A DNA stretch of 64,000 nucleotides from Bacillota bacterium. Lineage in GTDB: Bacteria; Bacillota; Bacilli; Bacillales_A; Planococcaceae. Positions 50,665-60,175 of the stretch are shown here, in pieces. The notes under the pieces are model-generated. The model saw only the letters and a list, made by a program, of their open reading frames with translations, made no database searches and was not told where the DNA came from. The position numbers and the translations under genes are program-made. The stretch is taken from positions 1 to 64,000 of the forward strand of contig JAEXYZ010000062.1 in NCBI GenBank assembly GCA_023405135.1, read 5' to 3'. Numbering within the stretch: the first letter of the stretch is position 1; each line of letters starts with the position of its first letter.

Positions 50665-51764
50665 TGAAGAAACGTTTATTAATTTTAGAAGACGGAACAG
50701 TATTTAATGGTATTGCGTTCGGAAGTGATCGTGCTTCCCAAGGTGAGGTTGTATTTACAACTGGTATGACTGGTTACCAAGAAACATTATCAGACCCATC
50801 CTTTTATGGACAAATTGTTACATTCACATATCCTTTAATCGGAAATTATGGAATTAATCGTGATGATTTTGAATCGATAACTCCGGCTATTCGAGGAATC
50901 GTTTGCCGAGAGCTTGCTAAACATCCATCGAACTTCCGTAATGATATGTCGCTTAATGATTATTTACTATCTCAAGACATCCCTGGTATCGAAGGAATTG
51001 ATACACGTAAATTAACACGTATTATTCGTTCGAAAGGAGCTGTTAAAGCAATTCTTACAGCTGCCAATGAAGAAGTGAATGTTGATGCAATTGTTGAGCA
51101 GCTTAAAGCAACACCTCTTATTACAAACCATGTAAAAGAAGTATCACCGAAAGCAGCTTATCCAAGTCCAGGCCGTGGGAAGCGTGTTGTTATTATGGAC
51201 TTCGGCATGAAACATGGGATTTTACGTGAATTAAATAAACGTGATTGTGATGTACTAGTAGTTCCTTATAACACATCAGCTGAATCTATTTTAGCTTGGC
51301 ATCCAGATGGCATTATGCTGTCAAATGGACCTGGTGACCCTCAAGATGTTACAGAAGGAATTGAAACAATCCGTAACTTAATCGGAAAAGTGCCAATCTT
51401 CGGAATTTGCTTAGGGCACCAATTATTTGCTCTTGCATGTGGAGCAAAAAGTTTCAAATTACCATTTGGACATCGTGGAGGAAACCACCCAGTAAAAGAT
51501 TTACGTACTGGTCGAACAGAATTAACGTCACAAAATCATGGTTATGCAATTGATGAAAAATCTTTAGAAGGTACAGATTTAGAAGTAACACATATTGCTC
51601 TAAATGACGGTACTATTGAAGGTTTACGTCATAAGAAACATCCTGTATTTACAGTACAATATCACCCAGAAGCTTCACCTGGGCCAGAGGATTCAAATCA
51701 CTTATTTGATGAATTTATCGAACTAATGGAAGTCCACGCAGGGAAGGAGAAACAACATGCCTAA
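50664..51764 (+). CDS. carA: Carbamoyl phosphate synthase, small (glutaminase) subunit
   Basis: 366 aa. The N-terminal domain begins KKRLLILEDGTVFNG. The C-terminal class I glutaminase has the nucleophile Cys in GICLGHQLFALACGA (about 248-262) and His/Glu in YHPEASPGPED. It supplies ammonia to CarB. This is the pyrimidine-type pyrAA copy, since it lies inside the pyr operon. It overlaps carB by 8 nt, so translation is probably coupled. Confidence 0.95.
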   Translation: MKKRLLILEDGTVFNGIAFGSDRASQGEVVFTTGMTGYQETLSDPSFYGQIVTFTYPLIGNYGINRDDFESITPAIRGIVCRELAKHPSNFRNDMSLNDYLLSQDIPGIEGIDTRKLTRIIRSKGAVKAILTAANEEVNVDAIVEQLKATPLITNHVKEVSPKAAYPSPGRGKRVVIMDFGMKHGILRELNKRDCDVLVVPYNTSAESILAWHPDGIMLSNGPGDPQDVTEGIETIRNLIGKVPIFGICLGHQLFALACGAKSFKLPFGHRGGNHPVKDLRTGRTELTSQNHGYAIDEKSLEGTDLEVTHIALNDGTIEGLRHKKHPVFTVQYHPEASPGPEDSNHLFDEFIELMEVHAGKEKQHA

Positions 51765-54700
51765 ACGAACAGATATAGAAACAATTTTAGTAATCGGATC
51801 AGGTCCAATTGTCATCGGTCAAGCAGCAGAATTTGACTACGCAGGAACTCAAGCTTGTCTTTCTTTAAAAGAAGAGGGCTACCGAGTAATTTTAATTAAC
51901 TCAAACCCCGCAACAATAATGACGGATACGCAAATTGCAGATAAAGTATATCTTGAACCAATTTCACTTGAATTCGTCTCTCGTATTTTAAGAAAAGAAC
52001 GTCCAGATGCGATCCTTCCAACACTTGGAGGACAAACTGGTTTAAATATGGCCATTGAATTAGATAACTCAGGAATTTTAGACGAGCTTGGAATTGAAAT
52101 TTTAGGTACAAAGTTAGATGCAATTAATAAAGCAGAAGACCGAGACCAATTCCGTAATTTAATGTATGAATTAGGTGCTCCTGTACCAGAATCAGATATT
52201 ATTCATAATTTAGAGGAAGCACGAAACTTTGTTGCGAAAATCGGTTACCCAGTTATTGTTCGCCCTGCCTTTACACTTGGTGGAACAGGCGGCGGTATTT
52301 GTAACAACGATCAAGAATTAGAGGAAATCGTAACGAGCGGTTTAAAATATAGCCCAGTTACACAATGTTTACTTGAAAAATCAATCGCTGGTTATAAAGA
52401 AGTCGAATATGAAGTAATGCGTGACTCTATCGACAATGCAATCGTAGTATGTAACATGGAAAATTTCGACCCGGTAGGAATTCATACAGGAGATTCAATC
52501 GTAGTAGCACCTTCTCAAACATTATCAGATCGTGAATACCAAATGCTACGTAACATTTCATTAGATATTATTCGCGCATTAAAAATTGAAGGTGGATGTA
52601 ACGTACAATTAGCTTTAGATCCAAATAGTTTCAACTATTATGTAATCGAAGTTAACCCGCGTGTATCACGTTCATCAGCGTTAGCATCAAAAGCAACGGG
52701 TTATCCGATTGCAAAATTAGCAGCGAAAATTGCAGTAGGTTTAACTTTAGATGAAATTATTAATCCTGTAACGGGATCAACTTATGCTGATTTTGAGCCA
52801 GCACTTGATTACATTGTTGCCAAAATTCCACGCTGGCCATTCGATAAATTCGAATCTGCTAAACGTAATTTAGGAACACAAATGAAAGCAACTGGAGAAG
52901 TTATGGCTCTTGGTCGTAACTTTGAAGAAGCAATTTTAAAAGCAGTACGTTCTCTTGAAACGGGGCATACTCATATTGAATTGAAACATGCAGAAGACAA
53001 TTCAGATAGCTGGATTGAAAAACGTATCCGTAAAGCAGGTGACGAACGACTATTTTTCATCGCAGAAGCATTGCGCCGAGGTGTTACAATCGAGCAAATT
53101 CATGAATGGTCTCAAATTGACTTATGGTTCCTAAATAAATTGCAAAACATTATTAATATGGAAGCAACTTTAGCTGAAAATGTAAACGATGCTGACATAT
53201 TACGCCAAGCAAAACGACTAGGCTTTGCAGATAAGAAAATTGCAGAACTTTGGAATACAACTCCAGAAGCAATTTATCAATACCGTAAAGAACAAAATAT
53301 TATCCCTGTATATAAAATGGTTGATACTTGTGCAGCAGAATTTGAATCCACAACGCCTTACTTCTATGGAACATATGAGGAAGAAAATGAATCTATCGTA
53401 ACAGAGAAACCATCTGTAATCGTTCTCGGTTCAGGTCCGATACGTATCGGTCAAGGTGTTGAATTTGACTACGCAACAGTTCATTCTGTATGGGCTATTC
53501 AAGAAGCAGGATATGAAGCGATTATTATTAACTCGAATCCTGAAACAGTTTCAACAGACTTCTCGATCTCAGATAAGCTGTACTTTGAGCCTTTAACAAT
53601 TGAAGATGTAATGCACATTATTGACCTTGAAAAGCCGATTGGAGTTGTCGTTCAATTCGGAGGACAAACAGCAATTAACCTAGCAGATAAGTTAGCTGCA
53701 AATGGAGTGAAAATTTTAGGAACTAGCTTAGAAGATATTGATCGCGCTGAAAACCGTGATAAATTCGAGCAAGCTCTACGTGAATTGGACATTCCACAGC
53801 CAGCAGGTGAGACAGCAGTATCAACGGAAGAAGCATTAGAAATCGGTAAAAAGCTTGGCTTCCCAGTTTTAGTTCGTCCTTCATACGTGCTAGGTGGACG
53901 TGCAATGGAAATTGTCTATAATGAGCAAGAATTAGAGCATTATATGGAAAATGCAGTAGAAGCTTCTCCAGATCATCCTGTACTAGTAGACCGCTACTTA
54001 ACAGGTCAAGAAATCGAAGTAGATGCAATTTGTGATGGTGAGAATGTATTAATTCCAGGTATTATGGAGCATGTTGAACGTGCAGGGGTTCACTCAGGTG
54101 ACTCAATCTCAGTATACCCACCACAAAAATTAACAGATGAACAAAAAGCAACATTAGTTGATTACACAACTCGCTTAGCAAAAGGCCTAAACATCGTTGG
54201 TTTAATGAACATCCAATACGTACTATCGAACGGTGAAATCTTCGTTATTGAAGTGAACCCTCGCTCAAGTCGTACAGTACCGTTCTTAAGTAAGATTACA
54301 AACATTCCAATGGCAAACATTGCAACGAAAGCTATTCTTGGGCAGTCAATCATTGAACAAGGGTACCCAACAGGACTTGCTAAAGAGCAAAAAGGGGTAT
54401 TTGTAAAAGTACCAGTATTCAGCTTTGCTAAATTACGCCGTGTTGACATTACATTAGGACCTGAAATGAAATCAACAGGTGAAGTAATGGGGAAAGATGC
54501 AACCTTTGAAAAAGCATTATATAAAGGCTTTGTTGCAGCAGGAATGGAAATTAAAACGTACGGTACAGTATTGTTTACTGTATCAGATAAAGATAAGGAA
54601 GAAGCAATCCAACTAGCAAAACGTTTTAATACTGTTGGTTATCGTATTATGGCAACAGAGGGTACTGCGAGAAGCTTTGCTGAAGCGGGCGTGCAAGCTG

Positions 54701-54954
54701 ATGTTGTAGGTAAAATTGGCTCGAAAGAAAAAACATTACTTGATGTTATTCAAAATGGCGAGGCTCAGCTAGTTGTTAATACATTAACAAAAGGGAAACA
54801 GCCAGCTCGCGATGGATTCCGAATTCGTCGTGAATCAGTAGAAAATGGTGTGCCATGTTTAACATCACTTGATACAGCAGAAGCAATGTTGGAAATAATT
54901 GAATCGATGACATTCACAGCAGAAGAAATGCCAAAAGCGGAGGTATTCCATTAA
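51757..54954 (+). CDS. carB: Carbamoyl phosphate synthase, large subunit
   Basis: 1065 aa with two homologous ATP-grasp halves: GSGPIVIGQAAEFDYAGTQA (about 13-32) and GSGPIRIGQGVEFDYATVHS (about 560-579). Each half has an EVNPR site (VIEVNPRVSRSSALASKATG, VIEVNPRSSRTVPFLSKI). A C-terminal allosteric MGS-like domain spans about 930-1065 and would bind UMP/PRPP. Equivalent to pyrAB of B. subtilis. Its stop overlaps the pyrK start by one base. Confidence 0.96.
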   Translation: MPKRTDIETILVIGSGPIVIGQAAEFDYAGTQACLSLKEEGYRVILINSNPATIMTDTQIADKVYLEPISLEFVSRILRKERPDAILPTLGGQTGLNMAIELDNSGILDELGIEILGTKLDAINKAEDRDQFRNLMYELGAPVPESDIIHNLEEARNFVAKIGYPVIVRPAFTLGGTGGGICNNDQELEEIVTSGLKYSPVTQCLLEKSIAGYKEVEYEVMRDSIDNAIVVCNMENFDPVGIHTGDSIVVAPSQTLSDREYQMLRNISLDIIRALKIEGGCNVQLALDPNSFNYYVIEVNPRVSRSSALASKATGYPIAKLAAKIAVGLTLDEIINPVTGSTYADFEPALDYIVAKIPRWPFDKFESAKRNLGTQMKATGEVMALGRNFEEAILKAVRSLETGHTHIELKHAEDNSDSWIEKRIRKAGDERLFFIAEALRRGVTIEQIHEWSQIDLWFLNKLQNIINMEATLAENVNDADILRQAKRLGFADKKIAELWNTTPEAIYQYRKEQNIIPVYKMVDTCAAEFESTTPYFYGTYEEENESIVTEKPSVIVLGSGPIRIGQGVEFDYATVHSVWAIQEAGYEAIIINSNPETVSTDFSISDKLYFEPLTIEDVMHIIDLEKPIGVVVQFGGQTAINLADKLAANGVKILGTSLEDIDRAENRDKFEQALRELDIPQPAGETAVSTEEALEIGKKLGFPVLVRPSYVLGGRAMEIVYNEQELEHYMENAVEASPDHPVLVDRYLTGQEIEVDAICDGENVLIPGIMEHVERAGVHSGDSISVYPPQKLTDEQKATLVDYTTRLAKGLNIVGLMNIQYVLSNGEIFVIEVNPRSSRTVPFLSKITNIPMANIATKAILGQSIIEQGYPTGLAKEQKGVFVKVPVFSFAKLRRVDITLGPEMKSTGEVMGKDATFEKALYKGFVAAGMEIKTYGTVLFTVSDKDKEEAIQLAKRFNTVGYRIMATEGTARSFAEAGVQADVVGKIGSKEKTLLDVIQNGEAQLVVNTLTKGKQPARDGFRIRRESVENGVPCLTSLDTAEAMLEIIESMTFTAEEMPKAEVFH

Positions 54955-55727
54955 TGATTCAACAAGAACGAATGATTGTCGTTCGTCAAACAGAAATCGC
55001 TCATCATATTTTTGAACTTACATTACAAGGTCAAATTGTTCAGGAAATGAATCCTGGACAATTTGTCCACATTCGTGTGTCACAAAGTTTTGAGCCGCTC
55101 CTTCGACGACCGATTAGTATAGCAAATATTGATAAAGAATCTGGAGAGGTAACAGTAATTTACCGTGCAGAAGGTCGTGGAACAACTATTTTATCTGACA
55201 AGCAAATCGGGGATGAAGTGGATGTTCTTGGACCGTTAGGCAATGGTTTCCCTGTTGAAGCAGCTCCTGAAGGTGGAACAGCTTTATTAGTAGGTGGAGG
55301 GATTGGTGTGCCACCGTTATATGAATTATCGAAACAATTAAATGCACGTGGTGTTCGCACAATTCATGTATTTGGTTTTGCAACGGAAGATGTGACATTT
55401 TATGAGGATCAGTTTTCTACATTAGGTGATACTCATTTCGTTACAGTAGACGGGACGAAAGGGACAAAAGGCTTTGTAACGGATTTACTTGAAGAAATGA
55501 AACCGGAATTTGATTTATTTTATTCATGCGGTCCACTTCCAATGCTTCGCGCATTAGAACAATTTTATCCTAATAAACCTGGCTATCTTTCCTTTGAAGA
55601 ACGTATGGGCTGTGGAATCGGTGCTTGCTTTGCATGTATTTGTAAAACAACAGATGAAAGTGAAAAGGATTATGTAAAAGTTTGTTCAGATGGACCAGTA
55701 TTTCCGAAAGGAGTTGTTCAACTATGA
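54954..55727 (+). CDS. pyrK: Dihydroorotate dehydrogenase electron transfer subunit PyrK
   Basis: 257 aa. A ferredoxin-reductase-like FAD domain (RRPISIANID, LLVGGGIGVPPLYEL) is followed by the [2Fe-2S] cysteine motif ERMGCGIGACFACICKT near residues 220-236 and a final Cys in VKVCSDGPVF. It passes electrons from PyrD to NAD+. It overlaps pyrD by 4 nt (ATGA), fitting a fixed heterotetramer. Confidence 0.95.
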   Translation: MIQQERMIVVRQTEIAHHIFELTLQGQIVQEMNPGQFVHIRVSQSFEPLLRRPISIANIDKESGEVTVIYRAEGRGTTILSDKQIGDEVDVLGPLGNGFPVEAAPEGGTALLVGGGIGVPPLYELSKQLNARGVRTIHVFGFATEDVTFYEDQFSTLGDTHFVTVDGTKGTKGFVTDLLEEMKPEFDLFYSCGPLPMLRALEQFYPNKPGYLSFEERMGCGIGACFACICKTTDESEKDYVKVCSDGPVFPKGVVQL

Positions 55728-56635
55728 GTCGACTAAGTATTCAACTCCCAGGATTAGATTTGAAAAACCCTATTATGCCAGCGTCAGGCTGCTTCGGTTT
55801 TGGGCGTGAATATGCACAGCTTTATGATTTATCGAAGTTAGGTGCCATTATGATTAAGGCAACTACTGTTGAAAAAAGACTAGGTAACCCAACTCCTCGT
55901 GTAGCAGAAACACCTGCTGGTATGTTAAATGCAATCGGATTACAAAATCCCGGTCTTGATAAAGTTATGAGTGATGAGCTTCCATGGTTAGAACGTTACG
56001 ATGTACCAATTATTGCAAATGTTGCAGGTACATTGACGGAGGACTATGTAGAAGTAGCGAAAAGAATTAGTACTGCACCGAATGTAAAAGCTTTAGAATT
56101 AAACATTTCCTGTCCAAATGTGAAGCATGGGGGAATAACATTCGGAACAGATCCTGTTATCGCTCGTGAGTTAGTGGAAGCAGTAAAGGCTGTTTCAAAG
56201 GTTCCAGTTTACGTAAAGTTATCTCCAAATGTAACGAACATAGTAGAAATTGCTCAAGCTGTTGAAATTGGTGGAGCAGACGGAATTACAATGATTAATA
56301 CATTGGTAGGTATGCGATTAGATGAGCGGACAGGAAAGCCAGTTATTGCAAATGGCACTGGAGGTTTATCCGGTCCTGCAGTAAAACCTGTAGCTATTCG
56401 TATGGTTTATGAAGTGTATAAAGCAGTTGACATTCCGATTATCGGCATGGGTGGAGTTTCAAATGTGCAAGATGTTATTGACTTTATGTCAGCGGGTGCT
56501 TCAGCAGTAGCAGTCGGAACAGCTAACTTTGTCGATCATTTCGTATGTCCGAATATTATCGATGCACTACCAGAAAAATTAAAAGAATTAGGTGTTACAA
56601 GTATTAAAGAAGTAATCGGAAGGAGCCACCGATAA
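55724..56635 (+). CDS. pyrD: Dihydroorotate dehydrogenase catalytic subunit, class 1B
   Basis: 303 aa FMN TIM barrel. LDLKNPIMPASGCFGFG (about 10-26), the catalytic Cys in LNISCPNVKHGG (about 126-137), INTLVGM and VGTANF are characteristic of the NAD-linked class 1B enzyme that works with PyrK. The ATG at 55724 with AAGGAG upstream is the true start; the frame open from 55682 is inside pyrK. Its stop overlaps the pyrF ATG by one base. Confidence 0.95.
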   Translation: MSRLSIQLPGLDLKNPIMPASGCFGFGREYAQLYDLSKLGAIMIKATTVEKRLGNPTPRVAETPAGMLNAIGLQNPGLDKVMSDELPWLERYDVPIIANVAGTLTEDYVEVAKRISTAPNVKALELNISCPNVKHGGITFGTDPVIARELVEAVKAVSKVPVYVKLSPNVTNIVEIAQAVEIGGADGITMINTLVGMRLDERTGKPVIANGTGGLSGPAVKPVAIRMVYEVYKAVDIPIIGMGGVSNVQDVIDFMSAGASAVAVGTANFVDHFVCPNIIDALPEKLKELGVTSIKEVIGRSHR

Positions 56636-57339
56636 TGAATAAGCCAATCATTGCACTAGATTTTCCTAGTGAACAAGAGGTATTTAAGTTTTTAAATTTA
56701 TTTAAAGAGCCGTTGTTTGTAAAAATTGGAATGGAGCTTTATTTACAGGAAGGGCCTGATATAGTTCGCAAAGTAAAAGAACAAGGTCATGATATTTTCT
56801 TAGATTTAAAGCTACATGATATTCCAAATACAGTTAAATCCGCAATGAAAGGTTTAGCAAGACTAGGTGTCGATTTAGTCAATGTTCATGCAGCTGGTGG
56901 TATCAATATGATGGAAGCAGCCCTTGAAGGACTAGAAGCTGGAACTTCTGCAGGTGAGAAGAGGGCAAAATTAATTGCAGTGACGCAATTAACTTCAACA
57001 ACAGAACAACAAATGCAGCAACAACAACAAATAAACTTATCACTACTTGAATCGGTATTACATTATGCAACAATTACAAAACAAGCAGGCTTGGATGGAG
57101 TTGTATGTTCTGTACATGAAGCGCGGGCAATCGCTGAGCAGTGCGGTGAAGATTTTCTACGTGTAACACCTGGTATTCGTTTAGCCGGTGGAGAAGCACA
57201 CGATCAAAATCGAATTGCAACACCAGATGGAGCACGTAGAAATGGTTCGTCATTAATCGTAGTAGGGCGTGCAATTACAAATGCACAAAACCCGGTTGCA
57301 GCATATAAAACAGTAAGCGAATTATGGGAGGAAAAATAA
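56635..57339 (+). CDS. pyrF: Orotidine-5'-phosphate decarboxylase
   Basis: 234 aa. The catalytic motif DLKLHDIPNTVKSAM (about 59-73), the N-terminal IALDFPSEQE, and the phosphate-binding VVGRAITNAQNPV near the end are present. A glutamine run (QQMQQQQQ, about 123-130) lies in the loop after TSTTE; homologues usually have a more mixed sequence there. It should be surface-exposed and harmless. It is followed directly by pyrE. Confidence 0.95.
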   Translation: MNKPIIALDFPSEQEVFKFLNLFKEPLFVKIGMELYLQEGPDIVRKVKEQGHDIFLDLKLHDIPNTVKSAMKGLARLGVDLVNVHAAGGINMMEAALEGLEAGTSAGEKRAKLIAVTQLTSTTEQQMQQQQQINLSLLESVLHYATITKQAGLDGVVCSVHEARAIAEQCGEDFLRVTPGIRLAGGEAHDQNRIATPDGARRNGSSLIVVGRAITNAQNPVAAYKTVSELWEEK

Positions 57340-57969
57340 ATGTCATTACAAAAAGAAATCGCACATGCAATGTTAAAGGTTGGTGCAGTTGAGTTAAACC
57401 CAACTGAATTATTTACTTGGGCTTCTGGAATAAAATCACCAATTTACTGTGATACACGTTTAACAATTTCAGATTCTATTATTCGTAAACAAATTGCAAA
57501 GGGTCTTGCACAAAATATTAAGGAATTCTTCCCTGATACAGATGTAGTTGCAGGTACTGCCACTGCTGGTATTCCTCATGCTGCATGGGTTTCAGATATT
57601 TTAGAATTACCAATGGTATATGTACGTTCGAAAGCGAAGGAACATGGTCGTGGTAATCAAATTGAAGGGAAAATTAAAGCCGGTCAAAAAGTAGTAGTAG
57701 TGGAAGATATAATCTCAACAGGTGGTTCTTCTATTACAGCAGTTGAAGCATTACGGGCTGCTGGTTGTGAAGTTGCTGGAGTTGTATGTGTCTATACATA
57801 TAATTTACCTCGAGCAGAACAAGCTTTTGAAAAAACAGGCGTTAAATATGTTAGCTTAACGAATTTTGATTATTTAGTAGAAGCAGCAACTGAATCGGGA
57901 GCTATAAAAGAAGACAATATCCCGTTTTTAAAAGAGTGGCATGCGAAATTGAAAGCAGGGGAATTATAA
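57340..57969 (+). CDS. pyrE: Orotate phosphoribosyltransferase
   Basis: 209 aa. It attaches orotate to PRPP to give OMP. The PRPP loop is VVVVEDIISTGGSSITAVEAL (about 117-137, read here without the first residue), and FTWASGIKSPIYCDTR (about 25-40) is the orotate-binding region. It is the last gene of the pyr operon, 0 nt after pyrF. Confidence 0.95.
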   Translation: MSLQKEIAHAMLKVGAVELNPTELFTWASGIKSPIYCDTRLTISDSIIRKQIAKGLAQNIKEFFPDTDVVAGTATAGIPHAAWVSDILELPMVYVRSKAKEHGRGNQIEGKIKAGQKVVVVEDIISTGGSSITAVEALRAAGCEVAGVVCVYTYNLPRAEQAFEKTGVKYVSLTNFDYLVEAATESGAIKEDNIPFLKEWHAKLKAGEL

Positions 57970-58183
57970 GTACTATTGTTTATTAAAAATGTAGAAAGTA
58001 CAAAATTCTAGGTTAGCTACGGTAAATATCAACAACAATCGCATCGAAAAATGTATAGCAAGAGATTTTAAATAATCAAAACATACTCGGTTAATTATAG
58101 AAACTACTTATAAAGCTGCTTAATTCCAATTAAGTACACTAAACTAAATTGTACTAATGATTATTCTATTTAAGAATAAATAT

Positions 58184-58227
58184 AAGGAGTTACTATCAAA
58201 TTAAATATGATAGTAACTCCTTTCTTT
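58184..58227. terminator. Terminator between pyrE and the chemoreceptor gene
   Basis: A 15-bp perfect stem (AAGGAGTTACTATCA and its complement at 58208-58222) has a 9-nt loop and is followed by TTTCTTT. It can serve both convergent genes. The 214 bases between the pyrE stop and this stem are AT-rich and show nothing else. Confidence 0.82.
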
Positions 58228-58275
58228 ATACCTTTAACTTTGTTAAATTTTGGTAGAGCTAGCAAAAGCTTCTTA

Positions 58276-59961
58276 CTAAACTTTAAATTTTTTCAATAAT
58301 TGTTGTAGTTCAACCGATTGATTCGATAATTCTATTGCCACATTATTAACGCCAACCATCGTTGCAGTTTGTTCCTCTACTGCAGCTGCGATTGTTTCCA
58401 TGTGATCTGCTGCATTTGTAGAACCATTTGATATTTCTTCAACTGAAGCGGCTACTTCTTCTGCACTTGCTGAAATTTGCTGAGATGCAGCAGAAATATC
58501 ACTAATTTGCTCGCTCATTAAATCGATTGCCTGTTGAATTAATTTAAATGATTCGCCAGTTTCAGTAATAATCTCGACACCTTCATGAACTGAATGGAGA
58601 GAGTCATTTACTGCTTTTTCGACATTTTCAGTGTCCACTTTTATGGAGTTTGTCAATTCTACAATTTTGCCTGCAGAATGATTAGATTCTTCAGCAAGTT
58701 TTCGTACTTCCTCTGCAACAACAGCAAAACCTTTTCCATGTTCTCCTGCTCTAGCGGCTTCAATAGCAGCATTTAAAGCAAGCAAGTTCGTTTGCTCTGT
58801 TATGTTCGTAATCACTTGAGTAATATTGCCAATTTCCTCTGACTGTTTACTTAATTTTTGTACTAAGTTATTTACAACTGTTGAGGATTCTTTAATAATA
58901 TTCATCTGATTTTGTGCCTGTTCCACAGTTTTACTTCCAGCTTCAGCTGTTTCAGAGGAATTCATTGCATTTTGATGAAGTGCTTGTGTTGATTCAGCAA
59001 TTTTCTGAATACCTGCAGCTGTTTCATCCATTGCGCGTGCGCTTTCATTTGACGCATTAGAGGAAGTTTTAGCAAGCTCCGCTGTTTGTTCAACTCGTTT
59101 TGCCATATCTTCTGAAGTCGCTGTCATCTCCTCGGTACTCGCTGATAATTCTTCAGCAGCCGCTGTTACCTTTTCATTACTTCCTTGAACATTTCGTATT
59201 AAAAGTTGTAAATTTGATTTCATTTTATTGAATGCGTTTGAAAGTTGACCGATTTCATCTTTTGACTTATGTATAATAACTTCATTTGATAAATCACCAT
59301 CTGCAATTAAATTTGCTGATTCAACAATTTGTTGTAATGGTTTTGAAATCGAACGGATTACGTAAGCGATAATTATAATACCGATTAATACTCCGATTAT
59401 AATTGCCACAAATGTAATCAATCTAGTTTGTTTCACAGTATCCTTTGCACTAGCGGAAACTTTGTTTAGTTGCTCTATTTGATAGTTTGCAATTTTTTCA
59501 GAGTACTCAAGAATTCCGACATTTGCCGTTTTGGCTTCACTTAAAACGACTTCAAGTGCTGTTTGCTTATCACCAGCATTAAAGTGAACCCACATTTTTT
59601 CTACAGCTTCATTAAATTTATTATTGTAGACGTTAATTTCATCCACATATTTTTTTAATTCCGGTTCAGTTGTTTGCTTCGTAAGTTCCTCAATTTTATC
59701 GTCTAAAAATTTTTGGTATGTAGTTAAGTTATCTCGCGTTTCTTGTGTATCATCAATCATTATAGCTTGTACATACAGACCTTGCATCGCCATTCCATAT
59801 TTTATGTCATCTGCTAATCGCACTTGGGTTACTTGTTTATTAACAGCTTGTTCGACTTTATTATTAATGTTGTTAATTTGCATCAGTATAATGCCCAATG
59901 AAATGACCAATACGGCAATGACAGTAAAAAAACCGATTCCAATTTTTTTGCCGATAGACAT
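58276..59961 (-). CDS. Methyl-accepting chemotaxis protein
   Basis: 561 aa receptor. The first membrane helix (about 8-28) and second (about 183-205) flank an extracellular four-helix-bundle sensor with QVRLADDIKYGMAMQGLYVQ. A HAMP domain (about 206-258) and a long cytoplasmic coiled coil follow. The signalling tip is TEQTNLLALNAAIEAARAGE (about 388-407), which binds CheW and CheA. The ligand cannot be told. AAAGGGGG lies 7 nt before the ATG. It indicates a motile organism. The gene stands alone. Confidence 0.92.
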   Translation of the reverse strand: MSIGKKIGIGFFTVIAVLVISLGIILMQINNINNKVEQAVNKQVTQVRLADDIKYGMAMQGLYVQAIMIDDTQETRDNLTTYQKFLDDKIEELTKQTTEPELKKYVDEINVYNNKFNEAVEKMWVHFNAGDKQTALEVVLSEAKTANVGILEYSEKIANYQIEQLNKVSASAKDTVKQTRLITFVAIIIGVLIGIIIIAYVIRSISKPLQQIVESANLIADGDLSNEVIIHKSKDEIGQLSNAFNKMKSNLQLLIRNVQGSNEKVTAAAEELSASTEEMTATSEDMAKRVEQTAELAKTSSNASNESARAMDETAAGIQKIAESTQALHQNAMNSSETAEAGSKTVEQAQNQMNIIKESSTVVNNLVQKLSKQSEEIGNITQVITNITEQTNLLALNAAIEAARAGEHGKGFAVVAEEVRKLAEESNHSAGKIVELTNSIKVDTENVEKAVNDSLHSVHEGVEIITETGESFKLIQQAIDLMSEQISDISAASQQISASAEEVAASVEEISNGSTNAADHMETIAAAVEEQTATMVGVNNVAIELSNQSVELQQLLKKFKV

Positions 59962-60138
59962 ATGTATCCCCCTTTAAAATAAATAATAAATAATTCATCC
60001 TACTTTTCAGTAATAACGTAATTACTTTATTCCTATTTGAGTGTGTTGGTCAAGAATAGAAATGATTATTAATTGAATTTTGTGATTTTTCAAGGAATTC
60101 TTAATATTAGCGAGTAAGTATTTTTGCTTAAGAGTTTT

Positions 60139-60165
60139 AAAAAAAAAACGCCCAAAATTTGGACG
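60139..60165 (-). terminator. Intrinsic terminator after rqcH
   Basis: On the minus strand CGTCCAAA pairs with TTTGGGCG (one U-G) and runs into at least eight T. It lies 11 nt after the rqcH stop. Confidence 0.78.
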
Positions 60166-60175
60166 CTCTTCAAAA

